This document shows positions 26,794 through 36,285 of a stretch of 64,000 nucleotides of DNA, piece by piece. The notes below the pieces were generated by a model. That model saw only the letters and a list, made by a program, of their open reading frames with translations. It ran no database searches and was not told where the DNA came from. Both the position numbers and the translations under genes were made by a program. Position 1 is the first letter of the stretch; each line of letters starts with the position of its first letter. Where the stretch lies: the NCBI GenBank assembly GCA_965223025.1, contig CBDCVP010000023.1, positions 1,798,001 to 1,862,000 of the forward strand, read 5' to 3'. This DNA comes from JABDMH01 sp965223025. GTDB taxonomy: Bacteria > Bacteroidota > Bacteroidia > Chitinophagales > Saprospiraceae.

Positions 26794-28872
26794 TTACTTG
26801 TTTCCCTCCAAAATCACCTCACCATAATAATATTCAAAATCATCTGCCGTGGGTCTGTGACAATCATTTTCCAGAGGATGGACTCTGAGAAACTCACACC
26901 GAATTGGAATGTGGATAGGATGTGCTTTGGTCGGTTCACGTTTTAGTTTTATCTGTGCCGACCGGACTTCTCTACCTGTACTGAAGCGATGTTCTAAGAT
27001 GTCTGCAATGATGAAGTCATCGGCCTCAGAGTGTATGGGAATGGATGGGTGCCAGGTCGAAATATCTCTGGCATCATATCCAACATGAGGTTGAATCCAA
27101 AGTGAAAATGTCTCACCCATTTCCGGAGCACCATTGCCATTCCCTTGTCCTTCTGAAATTGTGGTGGATGAGATGGGATCATCCCATTTATTCCAAGCAT
27201 AGCTAAAGACTGGCAGTGTCTCCGATCTGCCATCAAACATCTGGACGTCGTGGTCACTGATTTCTAACGTCGATTTATAGACCTCTAGTGGGATGATCTG
27301 TGTCCTGTCTTGAGAAACTCCACCGATCGAGCATTCCACAGAAATGTAGGATCTGGCACTCTGTCCAGCTTCAACTTGCCCCACGCACATAAGGAATGAA
27401 TCGATGAAAACCTTCGAAAGCGCGGGAATCAAAATCTGCGAAGGCTGCTTTAGGATCGTGACTGCAGCCTCAGCCTCAGTCTTTAGATGGAAATCAACTT
27501 TTTGAGCCGAGGGTGATAGATTGACCACCTCAAATCTGCGCACCATCGGTCGGCCATCAGGCAAGTGTATGAGCTCACAGGTGGTATCGCAAAGCACGAT
27601 GATGGGTGGTTGAAGGTGCTCCCCGATAATGCCAATTTCCTCTCCTCGTCCCCCATTACTATTTATCATCAACCTTCCTGTTCCATCAGTCGACTGTGCT
27701 GTTGTTGTGATCTCTTCAGAAGTATAATCATACCTGGCAATCACGTAGCTACTATTCGGAATATAAATGCTGGGAGTGCTTACTCGGATGTCAAAGGTAT
27801 CCAATGGACGACCCCAGGGAAGATGCATTCTGGTGTATATCCCCATACCGTTGCTGGTCACATCGTGCAGATAAATCCAACCACCTTCTCGCTTAGCACT
27901 GGTCACTTGATAATCCCACACATCAAAGTCTGGGTAGAGATTGACGTGCGAGAAGCAGTTAACTTCAGCTTTCTTTCCAAAGTACCTTTGATGAAAGTCG
28001 ATTTGCAAATCAAACCTCACAGCAGCATGATGACAATGTTCTGCCAAATAATACTCATTGCCAAAGCCGGATCCAGAAAACGTGTGAAACAGTTCCTCCG
28101 TATAATATCTGAGGTAGTCGCGGTCGGCAGTGGTATGCCTGAATGGTACACCCCGTAGATTTCTCCAAAGTTCTTTAAGATCTACCGTGGTCTGATAGCT
28201 AGGTGCTCCCACTTCATAGAAGCTTGGGCCATGACAAAATTGAGATGCACTGCTAAACAAATGAGGATTGGTAGCTGCAATCCAGGTAGCCATATGGCCA
28301 CCCATAGATAATCCCGTCACTGCTCGAAACTCAGATCCCACCAATGTCTTATATCGCGCATCGACCACTTCGATGAGCTCCCTTATGTACCGTGAGAAGT
28401 TATAATAGTTTCCATTCCATGTATCACCTAGAGAGGGAAAGTAGACACGACAGCCATCTTCAGGAAGATCTTCTAATCTTCCATCCACACATATGATGAT
28501 CACCTGCTGGGCACTCGATATATTTTCAAAATCGGCATTGTTGGCATAGGCGTAGGCAGGATCGGGCAGGCCATTGAGAACTTGGGGCGGAGTCAGGCCA
28601 TAATCTGCATAACTGTAGGGTCCACTTCGCTCGTAACTACCGCCGCAGCCATGAAAATAATAGACTACGGGATATCTCCTGTCTTCTGTCTGGTAATCTT
28701 GAGGTGTAAAGACCCTGAAAGAGCGTACTTCTTGAAAGGTATGACTATAGTGATTGTCGTCGGTGTATGCCAGCAAGGGTACACTAAAAAAAATTCCAAA
28801 ACACCATCCGACAACTACCAATCCAACAGCATGTGTGGGAGTGATTCCATGCTGAATGTTGGTTGCTTTCAT
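26794..28872 (-). CDS. Secreted esterase D/acetylxylan-esterase-like protein with C-terminal beta domains
   Basis: 692 residues from the ATG at 28872, chosen because a membrane-type signal (THAVGLVVVGWCFGIFFS) starts shortly after. The frame extends to 29022 without a signal. The alpha/beta hydrolase part covers residues ~35-300. YYFHGCGGSYERSG forms the oxyanion hole, and TGLSMGGHMATW has the nucleophile Ser in GLSMGG (~184-189). A later catalytic His is probably in the EHCHHAAV region. The rest (~330-690) has beta-sandwich modules, with VTSNGMGIYTRMHLPWGR and SPSAQKVDFHLKTEAEAAV. The Asp-rich loops there may bind sugar. A role in removing acyl groups from polysaccharides fits the neighbourhood, but the substrate is not shown by the sequence. 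Confidence 0.72.
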   Translation of the reverse strand: MKATNIQHGITPTHAVGLVVVGWCFGIFFSVPLLAYTDDNHYSHTFQEVRSFRVFTPQDYQTEDRRYPVVYYFHGCGGSYERSGPYSYADYGLTPPQVLNGLPDPAYAYANNADFENISSAQQVIIICVDGRLEDLPEDGCRVYFPSLGDTWNGNYYNFSRYIRELIEVVDARYKTLVGSEFRAVTGLSMGGHMATWIAATNPHLFSSASQFCHGPSFYEVGAPSYQTTVDLKELWRNLRGVPFRHTTADRDYLRYYTEELFHTFSGSGFGNEYYLAEHCHHAAVRFDLQIDFHQRYFGKKAEVNCFSHVNLYPDFDVWDYQVTSAKREGGWIYLHDVTSNGMGIYTRMHLPWGRPLDTFDIRVSTPSIYIPNSSYVIARYDYTSEEITTTAQSTDGTGRLMINSNGGRGEEIGIIGEHLQPPIIVLCDTTCELIHLPDGRPMVRRFEVVNLSPSAQKVDFHLKTEAEAAVTILKQPSQILIPALSKVFIDSFLMCVGQVEAGQSARSYISVECSIGGVSQDRTQIIPLEVYKSTLEISDHDVQMFDGRSETLPVFSYAWNKWDDPISSTTISEGQGNGNGAPEMGETFSLWIQPHVGYDARDISTWHPSIPIHSEADDFIIADILEHRFSTGREVRSAQIKLKREPTKAHPIHIPIRCEFLRVHPLENDCHRPTADDFEYYYGEVILEGNK

Positions 28873-29043
28873 ATGATCAAGTACTTGGAAACGGCTACAT
28901 CGAGATTTAATGGCTGATCTGAAGCTAATGGAAGACAAAATCGCATCACAGCAATGCTCGATTGTATTTATTCCATGGCCGTCTCCTTGACGCCCACAAA
29001 AATATCGAAAGTTCTCGACCAATCAGAATATGAAGTCGATCCT

Positions 29044-31491
29044 CTAATCCCTTAATACTTCTGCAGGATTAACCCAGGCCACCTTCGATGACTGCCAGAT
29101 GATCGTAAGAATGCTAAGTAAAAGTACGATCGCAACAGGAATCAGAAACAACCAGAGCGACAGTTGATACTGATAGGCATAACTTTGCATCCACGAATAA
29201 CCACTCCACCAAGCAGCAGGTATTGCGATGGTGGCTGCTATCAAAATCAGCCAAACAAACTGTTTTCCGAAAAGGACCAGAATATGGAAGGTGGATGCCC
29301 CAAGTATCTTTCTCATTCCTGCTTCCTTGGCCTTTCTGGTGGTAATATGAGCAACGAGACCGATGAGACCTAAACAGGCAACCAGAATTGCAAGACAGGC
29401 GAAGAAACCAAATATCCATCCAAACCTTCGATCAGCTCGATACTGTTGATCGAAATAATCATCCAGAAAAAAATGGTCAAAGGGATTCCTAGGGAATATC
29501 TGGGTATAGACTGTCTCGATCTTGGCCACCGTATTTGTCAGGTCTCTTGTATGAACTTTCATTGCGTAATAATCATAGGGTACGTAAGGACGGTTAAAAA
29601 GTACAAAGGGTTCCTGTTGATAGGCAAGTGACCGATGATTAAAATCCTTGACAACACCTAAGACCACACCATCCTTCCACTGCTGGTCATCTTTGTAAGT
29701 AATGGTCTCTCCAACGACTTCGTCCAGACTACTGTATCCAAGAGCCCTGACCGCTCGATCATTCAAGATAACCGCGCTACGGTCCAACTCTCTATCCTTA
29801 ATAAAGTTCCTTCCCGCAATAATATCTAACTCGTAGGTGGGAACAAAACTCTCATCTATTGCCAAAAATGTGGCGAAAAAGGATTCCTCTCGATACTGCT
29901 CTTTTCTTTTTATTGAGTTATTGTTCTGAATGAGATGACCTGGGATGTCAGATGAGACTGCAAGATGGGTGATATCGGAATACTGTAGAATGCGTTCTTT
30001 CAACAGTTCCATTTTTAGGTTAATAGATGAGTCGACAATCGATGGTGCTTTCACAATCAAAAGTTGGTCGATATTAAGTCCGATGTCGTGCGACCTCATA
30101 AATGACACTTGAGAGAAGACAATGAATGTGCCAGCCATCATTATTATTCCTATGGTGAATTGAAAGACAACAAGTATGTGTCGAAAACCAAATCTTTGGG
30201 CCGGTGCAAAAATCCGACCCTTTAATGTATTGTGAGGCCTAAAGCTGGAAAGCACAATGGCGGGATAAACTCCTGCGAATAGTATTCCTGCTAAAAATAA
30301 ACCCAAAAGCACCAGCACGGTCTCTTGATCTCTAAAAATGCTGAATAAGACATCTGTCCCCTGCATGCTGGACTTTGTAAAATACTCGGAATAGGGACTA
30401 ATGACTGCCAGCAAAATTAAGGACAAAAGGATTGCCAAGAAATTTATTAGGGCTGACTCAATTAACAATTGAGATATGACACTTTTCCGACTGGCACCAA
30501 TCACTTTACGGATACCTATTTCTGTGGCGCGCTCAACCAATCTCGATGTAGATAAATTGATATAATTAATCCAAGCGACTGCAAGGATCATTAGTGCAAT
30601 AATCATCATGAAAACGATCCTGCTTCGATCTCCATTCTCAGTCACTTCTTTCAGTAAATTACCGTCAAGATGAATATTCTTGACGGGCTGCAAAGCCATC
30701 TTTTCTTCAATGCCAAATTCCTCCATGACATCTCCCAGGTATTTATCTACAAATGGATCAAGGGCTTGTTTTAGCCTACTTATATCAGCGTCTGGTGTCA
30801 CTTTGACGTATGTGTGAAACTCAGGCCAAATCCAAGCATTGTTAAGTCCATTGGAAAATCCAGAGGCTGAAAAAAGTGCACTGATCTGAAAGTGCGTATT
30901 TGGCGGAGGATCCTTCATGATGCCATTGACCACATATGTATCCTGATTATTGAGCTTCATTGTCCTTCCCATCGGATCTTCTTCACCAAAGAAGCGCTTC
31001 GCCAGGCTTTGAGTCAGGACCACATGCTCTGGTTTTTTCAGGGCAGTTTGAGGGATACCCGAAATCAGATCAAATCCAAACATCGTCAGAAAGGCGGAAT
31101 CTGCGATGAACATATCTTCCTCATAAAAGCTTGTCATACCCGTCTCCGATTCACAACTAAGAATGGCAGAACCATAGAAAATCGAGACGTCAACGAGGCG
31201 CGCGAAAGACTGCACTACCGGAAAATCCTTTTTTAAGTAGATTCCGGCTGCTGGATGGTTCGTAGCCCTAAACTCAATATGAGATCCCTCGGCATTGGTC
31301 ATTCCCAGATTGAGGCGAAACAATTGATCCAGATCTGGATGAAAATCATCATAACTTTTTTCATATTTCACATATCCTAAAATAAGTATACAGGCCGTGA
31401 TGCCTATGGATAGGCTCAAGACATTCAGTACCGAAATGCTACGCCTTTTAATGATATTTCGCCAGGCAGTCTTTAGATAATTGTAAAACAT
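29044..31491 (-). CDS. Stand-alone FtsX/MacB-type ABC permease (8 membrane spans)
   Basis: 815 residues. It starts with the typical Bacteroidota N-terminus MFYNYLKTAWRNIIKRRS and a first span, SVLNVLSLSIGITACILIL. A large periplasmic MacB_PCD domain (~45-280) is followed by three spans. The FtsX motif between them reads RATEIGIRKVIGASRKSV. A fourth span (RHILVVFQFTIGIIMMAG) and a second periplasmic domain (~460-680) follow. The last three spans contain KAKEAGMRKILGAS, and the protein ends NPAEVLRD. No ATPase gene is adjacent, so it must work with an ATPase encoded elsewhere. Members of this group are often paralogous in tandem sets and may extrude lipoproteins or peptides or sense envelope stress. 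It is related to the 36286-38691 gene. It diverges from the PhoD gene. Confidence 0.88.
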   Translation of the reverse strand: MFYNYLKTAWRNIIKRRSISVLNVLSLSIGITACILILGYVKYEKSYDDFHPDLDQLFRLNLGMTNAEGSHIEFRATNHPAAGIYLKKDFPVVQSFARLVDVSIFYGSAILSCESETGMTSFYEEDMFIADSAFLTMFGFDLISGIPQTALKKPEHVVLTQSLAKRFFGEEDPMGRTMKLNNQDTYVVNGIMKDPPPNTHFQISALFSASGFSNGLNNAWIWPEFHTYVKVTPDADISRLKQALDPFVDKYLGDVMEEFGIEEKMALQPVKNIHLDGNLLKEVTENGDRSRIVFMMIIALMILAVAWINYINLSTSRLVERATEIGIRKVIGASRKSVISQLLIESALINFLAILLSLILLAVISPYSEYFTKSSMQGTDVLFSIFRDQETVLVLLGLFLAGILFAGVYPAIVLSSFRPHNTLKGRIFAPAQRFGFRHILVVFQFTIGIIMMAGTFIVFSQVSFMRSHDIGLNIDQLLIVKAPSIVDSSINLKMELLKERILQYSDITHLAVSSDIPGHLIQNNNSIKRKEQYREESFFATFLAIDESFVPTYELDIIAGRNFIKDRELDRSAVILNDRAVRALGYSSLDEVVGETITYKDDQQWKDGVVLGVVKDFNHRSLAYQQEPFVLFNRPYVPYDYYAMKVHTRDLTNTVAKIETVYTQIFPRNPFDHFFLDDYFDQQYRADRRFGWIFGFFACLAILVACLGLIGLVAHITTRKAKEAGMRKILGASTFHILVLFGKQFVWLILIAATIAIPAAWWSGYSWMQSYAYQYQLSLWLFLIPVAIVLLLSILTIIWQSSKVAWVNPAEVLRD

Positions 31492-31739
31492 CTGAATTGA
31501 TCTAGTAATCTAATAATTTGTGATTAAGTGTGGCTGAAAGCTGAATTAGGGTGTCAATACTATAGGTACTATATGATATTTTTTGTGCAAAATCCCTGAC
31601 ATATCTTCCATTCGAGCTCAACTGACCCGACCTGCCAACGCTCAATCAACCAGTCTACTAATTGTGGATATAAATCTATGCCAACTACGTACACACTTGA
31701 TTGTCAACAAGATAGAGTAAATACAATCTCGAATTCTGC

Positions 31740-31749
31740 ACGATATCGT
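31740..31749. promoter_or_regulatory. Perfect 10-bp palindrome in the divergent permease/PhoD intergenic region
   Basis: ACGATATCGT sits between two copies of CGAATTC (31730-31736 region and just before 31770). The 422-bp stretch 31492-31913 carries no gene and separates the divergent FtsX permease and PhoD genes, so promoters for both must be there. A palindrome with flanking repeats would suit a dimeric regulator. No promoter elements were identified with confidence, and the site is short enough to be chance. Confidence 0.3.
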
Positions 31750-31913
31750 ACAACTTCTGTTCGAATTCGCACACCCCCAGGAGAATCTGGCTGGCACCTG
31801 CCCTTCCGCTCCGGGAGTAATAATTCTCGTCTAGGACTGGAGAATCGACAGGGATTGATCATGAAAACACCAATTGTGGTTATATTGGCATACCGCTGAT
31901 CAATACCACCAAG

Positions 31914-33491
31914 ATGAACAATAATCGAATCCAATATCTACAGAAAAACAACAGGCGTGATTTTCTCCGCACTGGCCTTTTCTCCTTGGCAGCCTGGCCA
32001 TTGATGATCAATCGGCCTTTGCAGTCGTTAATTCGCAATAGTATAAACATATCAGACTATCCTTTTCAGCTGGGTGTCGCATCAGGAGATCCTGAAAGTG
32101 ATGGCTTTGTCATTTGGACACGTCTAGCTCCCAGCCCCTTAGAAGGCGGAGGGATGCCGGCGCTCAACGTCGCTGTACAATGGGCAGTATCACACGATGA
32201 AAACATGTCCAAGGTTGTTGCTAGCGGAAAGGCTATTGCCACACCTGAATTGGCCCATTCCGTGCATGTGGAGGTACGTGGCTTGGAGCCCAATCGCTGG
32301 TATTTTTATCAGTTTAAGGCAGCTAATGAAGTAAGCATGGTGGGTCGTGCCCGCACTGCTCCCTCCAAAGGCACCATGATGGAATCGTTTCGCTTTGCCT
32401 TCGCCTCATGCCAACACTATGAAACCGGGCACTATACCGCATATCAGCATATGGCAAAAGAGTCACTCGACGCAGTCATCCATCTCGGCGACTACATTTA
32501 TGAGGGAAAGGGCATCGATGATCGAGTCCGTAAACATATCGGTCATGAATTGCATACCCTAGATGATTACCGAACCCGTTTGTCTCAGTATAAAATGGAT
32601 CCAGCATTGATCGCTACTCACGCGGCTTTTCCTTGGATAGTGACCTGGGATGATCACGAATTTGATAATAACTATGCCAATGCCATATCTGAGGAAGCAG
32701 GTATTGATCCGGTTGCTTTTCTTCAACGTAGAGCCAATGCCTATCAGGCCTACTACGAGCACATGCCACTGCGAAAAAAAGCCATCCCTCAGGGGCCGAA
32801 TATGCAACTATATCGGAAAATCAACTTTGGCCGACTCATCGAATTTGATGTGTTAGATACCAGGCAGTACCGCACCGACCAGCCGTGCGGAGATAGAAGC
32901 GGATTACTGTGCGAACAAGCTTTCGATCCTCAGGCTACCATCATGGGGAAGAAACAAGAGAAGTGGTTGGCTAGACAGCTGAAGAGGTCAGATGCTCGCT
33001 GGAATGTGCTAGCGCAGCAGGTGATGATGGCTGCGATTGATCGAGATCCTGAATCCTCTCAAAGGTTTTCAGTAGATCAATGGCCCGGATATGATGCGAG
33101 CAGGAAGAGAATGATGAATCTGCTGGCTCAACCCAATATCTCCAATCCTGTTGTTCTTACCGGTGACATCCATGCAAACTATGTCAACAACTTGAGGGTC
33201 AACTGTGATCGGCCAGAAGAAAAAGCCGTGGCCACTGAGTTTGTAGGCACTTCCATCAGCTCCGGAGGGGACGGTCAGCTAGTACCAGACGGCCACGATG
33301 GCATGATGCTTGACAATCCTTGCTTGAAGTTTCATTCAAGAGAACGAGGATATGTGCAATGTGAGGTTACTCCCCAATCATGGAAGACCAAATACCAAGC
33401 AGTCCCTTACGTATCTAGACCCGGCGCTCCCCTCATCACCAGAGCAACATTCATAGTGGAAGATGGTAAGAGAGGTACGCACGAGATCTAG
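31914..33491 (+). CDS. phoD: PhoD-type alkaline phosphatase/phosphodiesterase (Tat-exported)
   Basis: 525 residues. A twin-arginine signal (NRRDFLRTGLFSLAAW, Arg14-Arg15) sends it folded across the membrane. The N-terminal beta domain shows GVASGDPESDGFVIWTRLAP. The phosphatase core has FAFASCQHYETGHYTAY and HLGDYIYEG (~190). It continues with WIVTWDDHEFDNNYA (~244) and VVLTGDIHANY (~415). These Asp/His/Asn residues are the Ca/Fe ligands known in PhoD. The length is normal. It releases phosphate from phosphodiesters or phosphomonoesters in the periplasm. It lies alone, with a promoter region upstream and a tandem-repeat array 22 bp downstream. No Pho box was identified. Confidence 0.92.
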   Translation: MNNNRIQYLQKNNRRDFLRTGLFSLAAWPLMINRPLQSLIRNSINISDYPFQLGVASGDPESDGFVIWTRLAPSPLEGGGMPALNVAVQWAVSHDENMSKVVASGKAIATPELAHSVHVEVRGLEPNRWYFYQFKAANEVSMVGRARTAPSKGTMMESFRFAFASCQHYETGHYTAYQHMAKESLDAVIHLGDYIYEGKGIDDRVRKHIGHELHTLDDYRTRLSQYKMDPALIATHAAFPWIVTWDDHEFDNNYANAISEEAGIDPVAFLQRRANAYQAYYEHMPLRKKAIPQGPNMQLYRKINFGRLIEFDVLDTRQYRTDQPCGDRSGLLCEQAFDPQATIMGKKQEKWLARQLKRSDARWNVLAQQVMMAAIDRDPESSQRFSVDQWPGYDASRKRMMNLLAQPNISNPVVLTGDIHANYVNNLRVNCDRPEEKAVATEFVGTSISSGGDGQLVPDGHDGMMLDNPCLKFHSRERGYVQCEVTPQSWKTKYQAVPYVSRPGAPLITRATFIVEDGKRGTHEI

Positions 33492-33513
33492 CGCATGAAA
33501 AATTCTCCCAGGT

Positions 33514-34083
33514 CCTCAAGGCTCACGGGATCAGTAAGCCCATCCTCCTTTTAGGCCTGAGTGATACAAGCAAAAACAAACCATGATCACGACTAAAGGG
33601 TGATACTGCTCAGGGATGGCTGAGCCCTCAAGGCTCACGGGATCAGTAAGCCCATCCTCCATTTAGGCCTGAGTGATACAAGCAAAAACAAACCAGGATC
33701 ATGACTAAAGGGTGATACTGCTCAGGGATGGCTGAGCCCTCAAGGCTCACGGGATCAGTAAGGCCCATCCTCCATTTAGGCCTGAGTGATACAAGCAAAA
33801 ACAAACCAGGATCATGACTAAAGGGTGATACTGCTCAGGGATGGCTGAGCCCTCAAGGCTCACGGGATCAGTAAGGCCCATCCTCCATTTAGGCCTGAGT
33901 GATACAAGCAAAAACAAACCACGATCACGACTAAAGGGTGATACTGCTCAGGGATGGCTGAGCCCTCAAGGCTCACGGGATCAGTAAGGCCCATCCTCCA
34001 TTTAGGCCTGAGTGATACAAGCAAAAACAAACCACGATCACGACTAAAGGGTGATACTGCTCAGGGATGGCTGAGCCCTCAAG
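33514..34083. repeat. Five tandem 112/113-bp non-coding repeats
   Basis: Units start at about 33514, 33626, 33738, 33851 and 33964. The first two are 112 bp and the last three 113 bp (one extra G in GTAAGGCCC). The array breaks off after a 7-base start of a sixth unit. Copies 2 and 3 carry GGATCATGAC; copies 4 and 5 carry CGATCACGAC; copy 1 has TGATCACGAC and the only CTCCTTTTA. No open frame runs through it. Each unit can form GCTCAG-GGATGG-CTGAGC. The unit junction can form TGAGCC-CTCAA-GGCTCA, which uses the same TGAGC, so the two hairpins exclude each other. A third stem, ATCAC-N9-GTGAT, keeps pairing in the T variants through a wobble pair. The array sits between the convergent PhoD and sulfatase genes. 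Confidence 0.93.
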
Positions 34084-34213
34084 TAACATCCGGCGGTTGT
34101 AAATGCACCAGACCCTAGACCACTAATGAGGTCGGTGCCAGACCGTGGTCAAGAATGACAGATCGACAACCGAGAGAGGTCAATGAATGGATCGCCTAGC
34201 CAATGATGAAGAC

Positions 34214-34299
34214 GAATCCCGGAGGGATTCAATTTGATTAGCCGCGGGTGATAACCCGGGGTTGCTGGGGCACCTTCGCCTCAACCACCAAGTGGTTGA
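34214..34299. repeat. Cluster of three strong hairpins (REP-like intergenic element)
   Basis: Three stems lie within 86 bases. GAATCC-CGGAG-GGATTC is at 34214-34230. GCGGGT-GATA-ACCCGG with a further CC/GG extension past one mismatch is around 34242-34261. TCAACCAC-CAA-GTGGTTGA, with a perfect 8-bp stem, is at 34281-34299. The first two stems, with a short spacer between them, resemble dispersed palindromic elements seen between genes in other environmental Bacteroidota and related genomes; that comparison is from memory. No promoter or gene was found in 34084-34511. Confidence 0.7.
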
Positions 34300-34511
34300 A
34301 TCTTACCATCAACGTACCATCTACTCATAAGTGAGCCGCCATTGGTGTTTCCAGCATGCCTATCATCCCGGCAGCCTTGGAGGGAGCGTCATAAAGATCT
34401 TGCCAAGACCAAATCAGAGGATGGTTCATTTCGTCTATCTAATGACTGATACCGATATGGCTTCCAAATACATGATTCCGGCTTTAGAGATGATATGCAC
34501 TCGATTCAAGG

Positions 34512-36062
34512 TCATCTGGGTAGCGGTGTAGGATAGGTCTGCAATATCTGCCTCAACTCCCGTAGTATTTTCGGTTTTCGATGTGCGATGTTTCTTTTTT
34601 CGACCTCACCCCTGCGATAATCGTATAGTTCGTAAATGGGTGGAACTGCATCCTTTTCATGGTTTCTCCACTCAACCAGGCGATAGCGATCGGTGCGGAT
34701 GGCTCGACCCAGACCAATCGACTTGGGATAGCAATGATACGCATGGTCCCGCAATCGCACCTTTCCATCTCTCAGCACTGGCACTAAGTTGAGTCCGTCG
34801 ATAGGTTGTGGTCCGCTTGGAGGAGGAATGCCGGCTAATGCGGCTAGTGTTGGGAAAATGTCTACTGACTCGGTCAAATGCTCAGTGGTGGTGCGGCTGA
34901 CAGTAATCCCCGGAGCTACGATGATCAGCGGGATATGATTTGCCCGTTCATAGTTTACATGCTTGGTCCACATACCCAATTCGCCCAGTAGAAATCCGTG
35001 ATCACCCCACACTACAACGATGGTATGATCTGCAAGCTCAAGTTGGTCCAATGCATCCAACACCTTGCCGATCTGTGCATCTGTATAGCTGACAGCAGCA
35101 TAGTATCCGTGCACTAGCTGTCTGGGAAGTGCATCTTTGTGTAGGGCCTCTGGTGACACTGGCTTGTAGTTTCCGATTTCAGACATGATAGGCTTACCTG
35201 CCTTGGGTGGTGCTCCGATTGGCAAGCTGGTTCGCTTCGCCTTTGGCAAATCATTGGGATCATATAAGTCCCAATACTTCTTTGGCGCGCAAAAAGGAAG
35301 GTGGGGTTTTACAAAACCTACCGCTATGAAAAAGGGCTCTTCCTTTCTGCTGGCTGCTTCTAATCGCACAATCGCTTCATTGGCAATACGACCATCGGAA
35401 TATGCCTCATCTGGCAGGGTCGGAGCTTCAAAGGCTGCACCTCGAGGCCGCTTCTTTCCATTGACCTCGATGGGTCGATTGGTGAAAAACGCCTCCTCTA
35501 TCGTAAGCTGTCCGCCATCTGTACTTTCTGGTAGCACATATTCCACCACACTACCAGGGTAATGTGGCACGTCAAAAGACGGGGGATCACCAAAGTTTCC
35601 GTGACCAATATGAAATATCTTCCCCAATGATTCCGTGCGATAGCCATGCATGGAAAAATGTTGTGGCATAGTCACTGCGTCGGGAGCCTTATCACGCAGG
35701 ATGCTCCTCAAGTCATAAAGTCCAGTAGAGGTAGCATGTGAACCAAGCATCAATGTGTACCGGGAAGGAGCGCAAACGGCCTGGTTACAATAGGCACGAT
35801 CAAACCGCATACCCCGGTCGGCCAATCGATCCAGATTGGGAGTGATGGCATGGCGATCACCGTAACAACCCATCGCCGGCTTGAGGTCGTCCACCAAAAT
35901 CAATAGTATGTTGGGCTTGACCACTGTCTTTGAAGGCACAGACGCATGAATCTTAGCAACATGACCATTGGTGTCCACCGGAGAATCACCCTTTGCCTGA
36001 TCATACATCATCACTAAGAGAAAGAACCACAAGATCTTGGTGAGCATCACATACCCTGTCAT
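34512..36062 (-). CDS. S1-family sulfatase (iduronate-2-sulfatase type)
   Basis: 516 residues from the ATG at 36062. ATG 36047 and a longer frame from 36146 are alternatives. The signal is MLTKILWFFLLVMMYD. NILLILVDDLKPAMGCYGD binds Ca2+. The nucleophile motif CAPSR (in NQAVCAPSRYTLMLGS) is the formylglycine site, Cys-type, needing a formylglycine-generating enzyme that is not encoded here. VGFVKPHLPFCAPKKYWDLY and VVWGDHGFLLGELGMWTKH carry the other ligands. The closest match by motif is the iduronate-2-sulfatase-like branch. It belongs to the sulfatase set of the polysaccharide locus but is separated from the rest by a permease gene. 2-O- or 3-O-sulfate on a sugar is a likely substrate. Regiospecificity is not readable. 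Confidence 0.9.
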   Translation of the reverse strand: MTGYVMLTKILWFFLLVMMYDQAKGDSPVDTNGHVAKIHASVPSKTVVKPNILLILVDDLKPAMGCYGDRHAITPNLDRLADRGMRFDRAYCNQAVCAPSRYTLMLGSHATSTGLYDLRSILRDKAPDAVTMPQHFSMHGYRTESLGKIFHIGHGNFGDPPSFDVPHYPGSVVEYVLPESTDGGQLTIEEAFFTNRPIEVNGKKRPRGAAFEAPTLPDEAYSDGRIANEAIVRLEAASRKEEPFFIAVGFVKPHLPFCAPKKYWDLYDPNDLPKAKRTSLPIGAPPKAGKPIMSEIGNYKPVSPEALHKDALPRQLVHGYYAAVSYTDAQIGKVLDALDQLELADHTIVVVWGDHGFLLGELGMWTKHVNYERANHIPLIIVAPGITVSRTTTEHLTESVDIFPTLAALAGIPPPSGPQPIDGLNLVPVLRDGKVRLRDHAYHCYPKSIGLGRAIRTDRYRLVEWRNHEKDAVPPIYELYDYRRGEVEKRNIAHRKPKILRELRQILQTYPTPLPR

Positions 36063-36285
36063 GGTTGAATCCGGAATCGATGTATCCCATTTCGCGTCAA
36101 CCATGCTTGAAACAATAAGGCCATTGCTTGAAAATTCCTCAATCATTTGATCGAATCATGAATTGTGCACCTTGATGGATCCGTACTAATGTAGCTATAA
36201 TTCTCCTTTGTGGATAGGCGTGATTTAGTACCCATCTGATCAATGACAAATCTTCCTTCGATGAGTGGAAAGCCTCGTGCCGCTG

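Noticed and set aside
33492..34511. Possible CRISPR array or coding repeats at the tandem-repeat block
   Set aside because: Units of 112/113 bp are repeated whole with no unique spacers and there are no cas genes, so it is not CRISPR; all frames are broken, so it is not a repeat protein.
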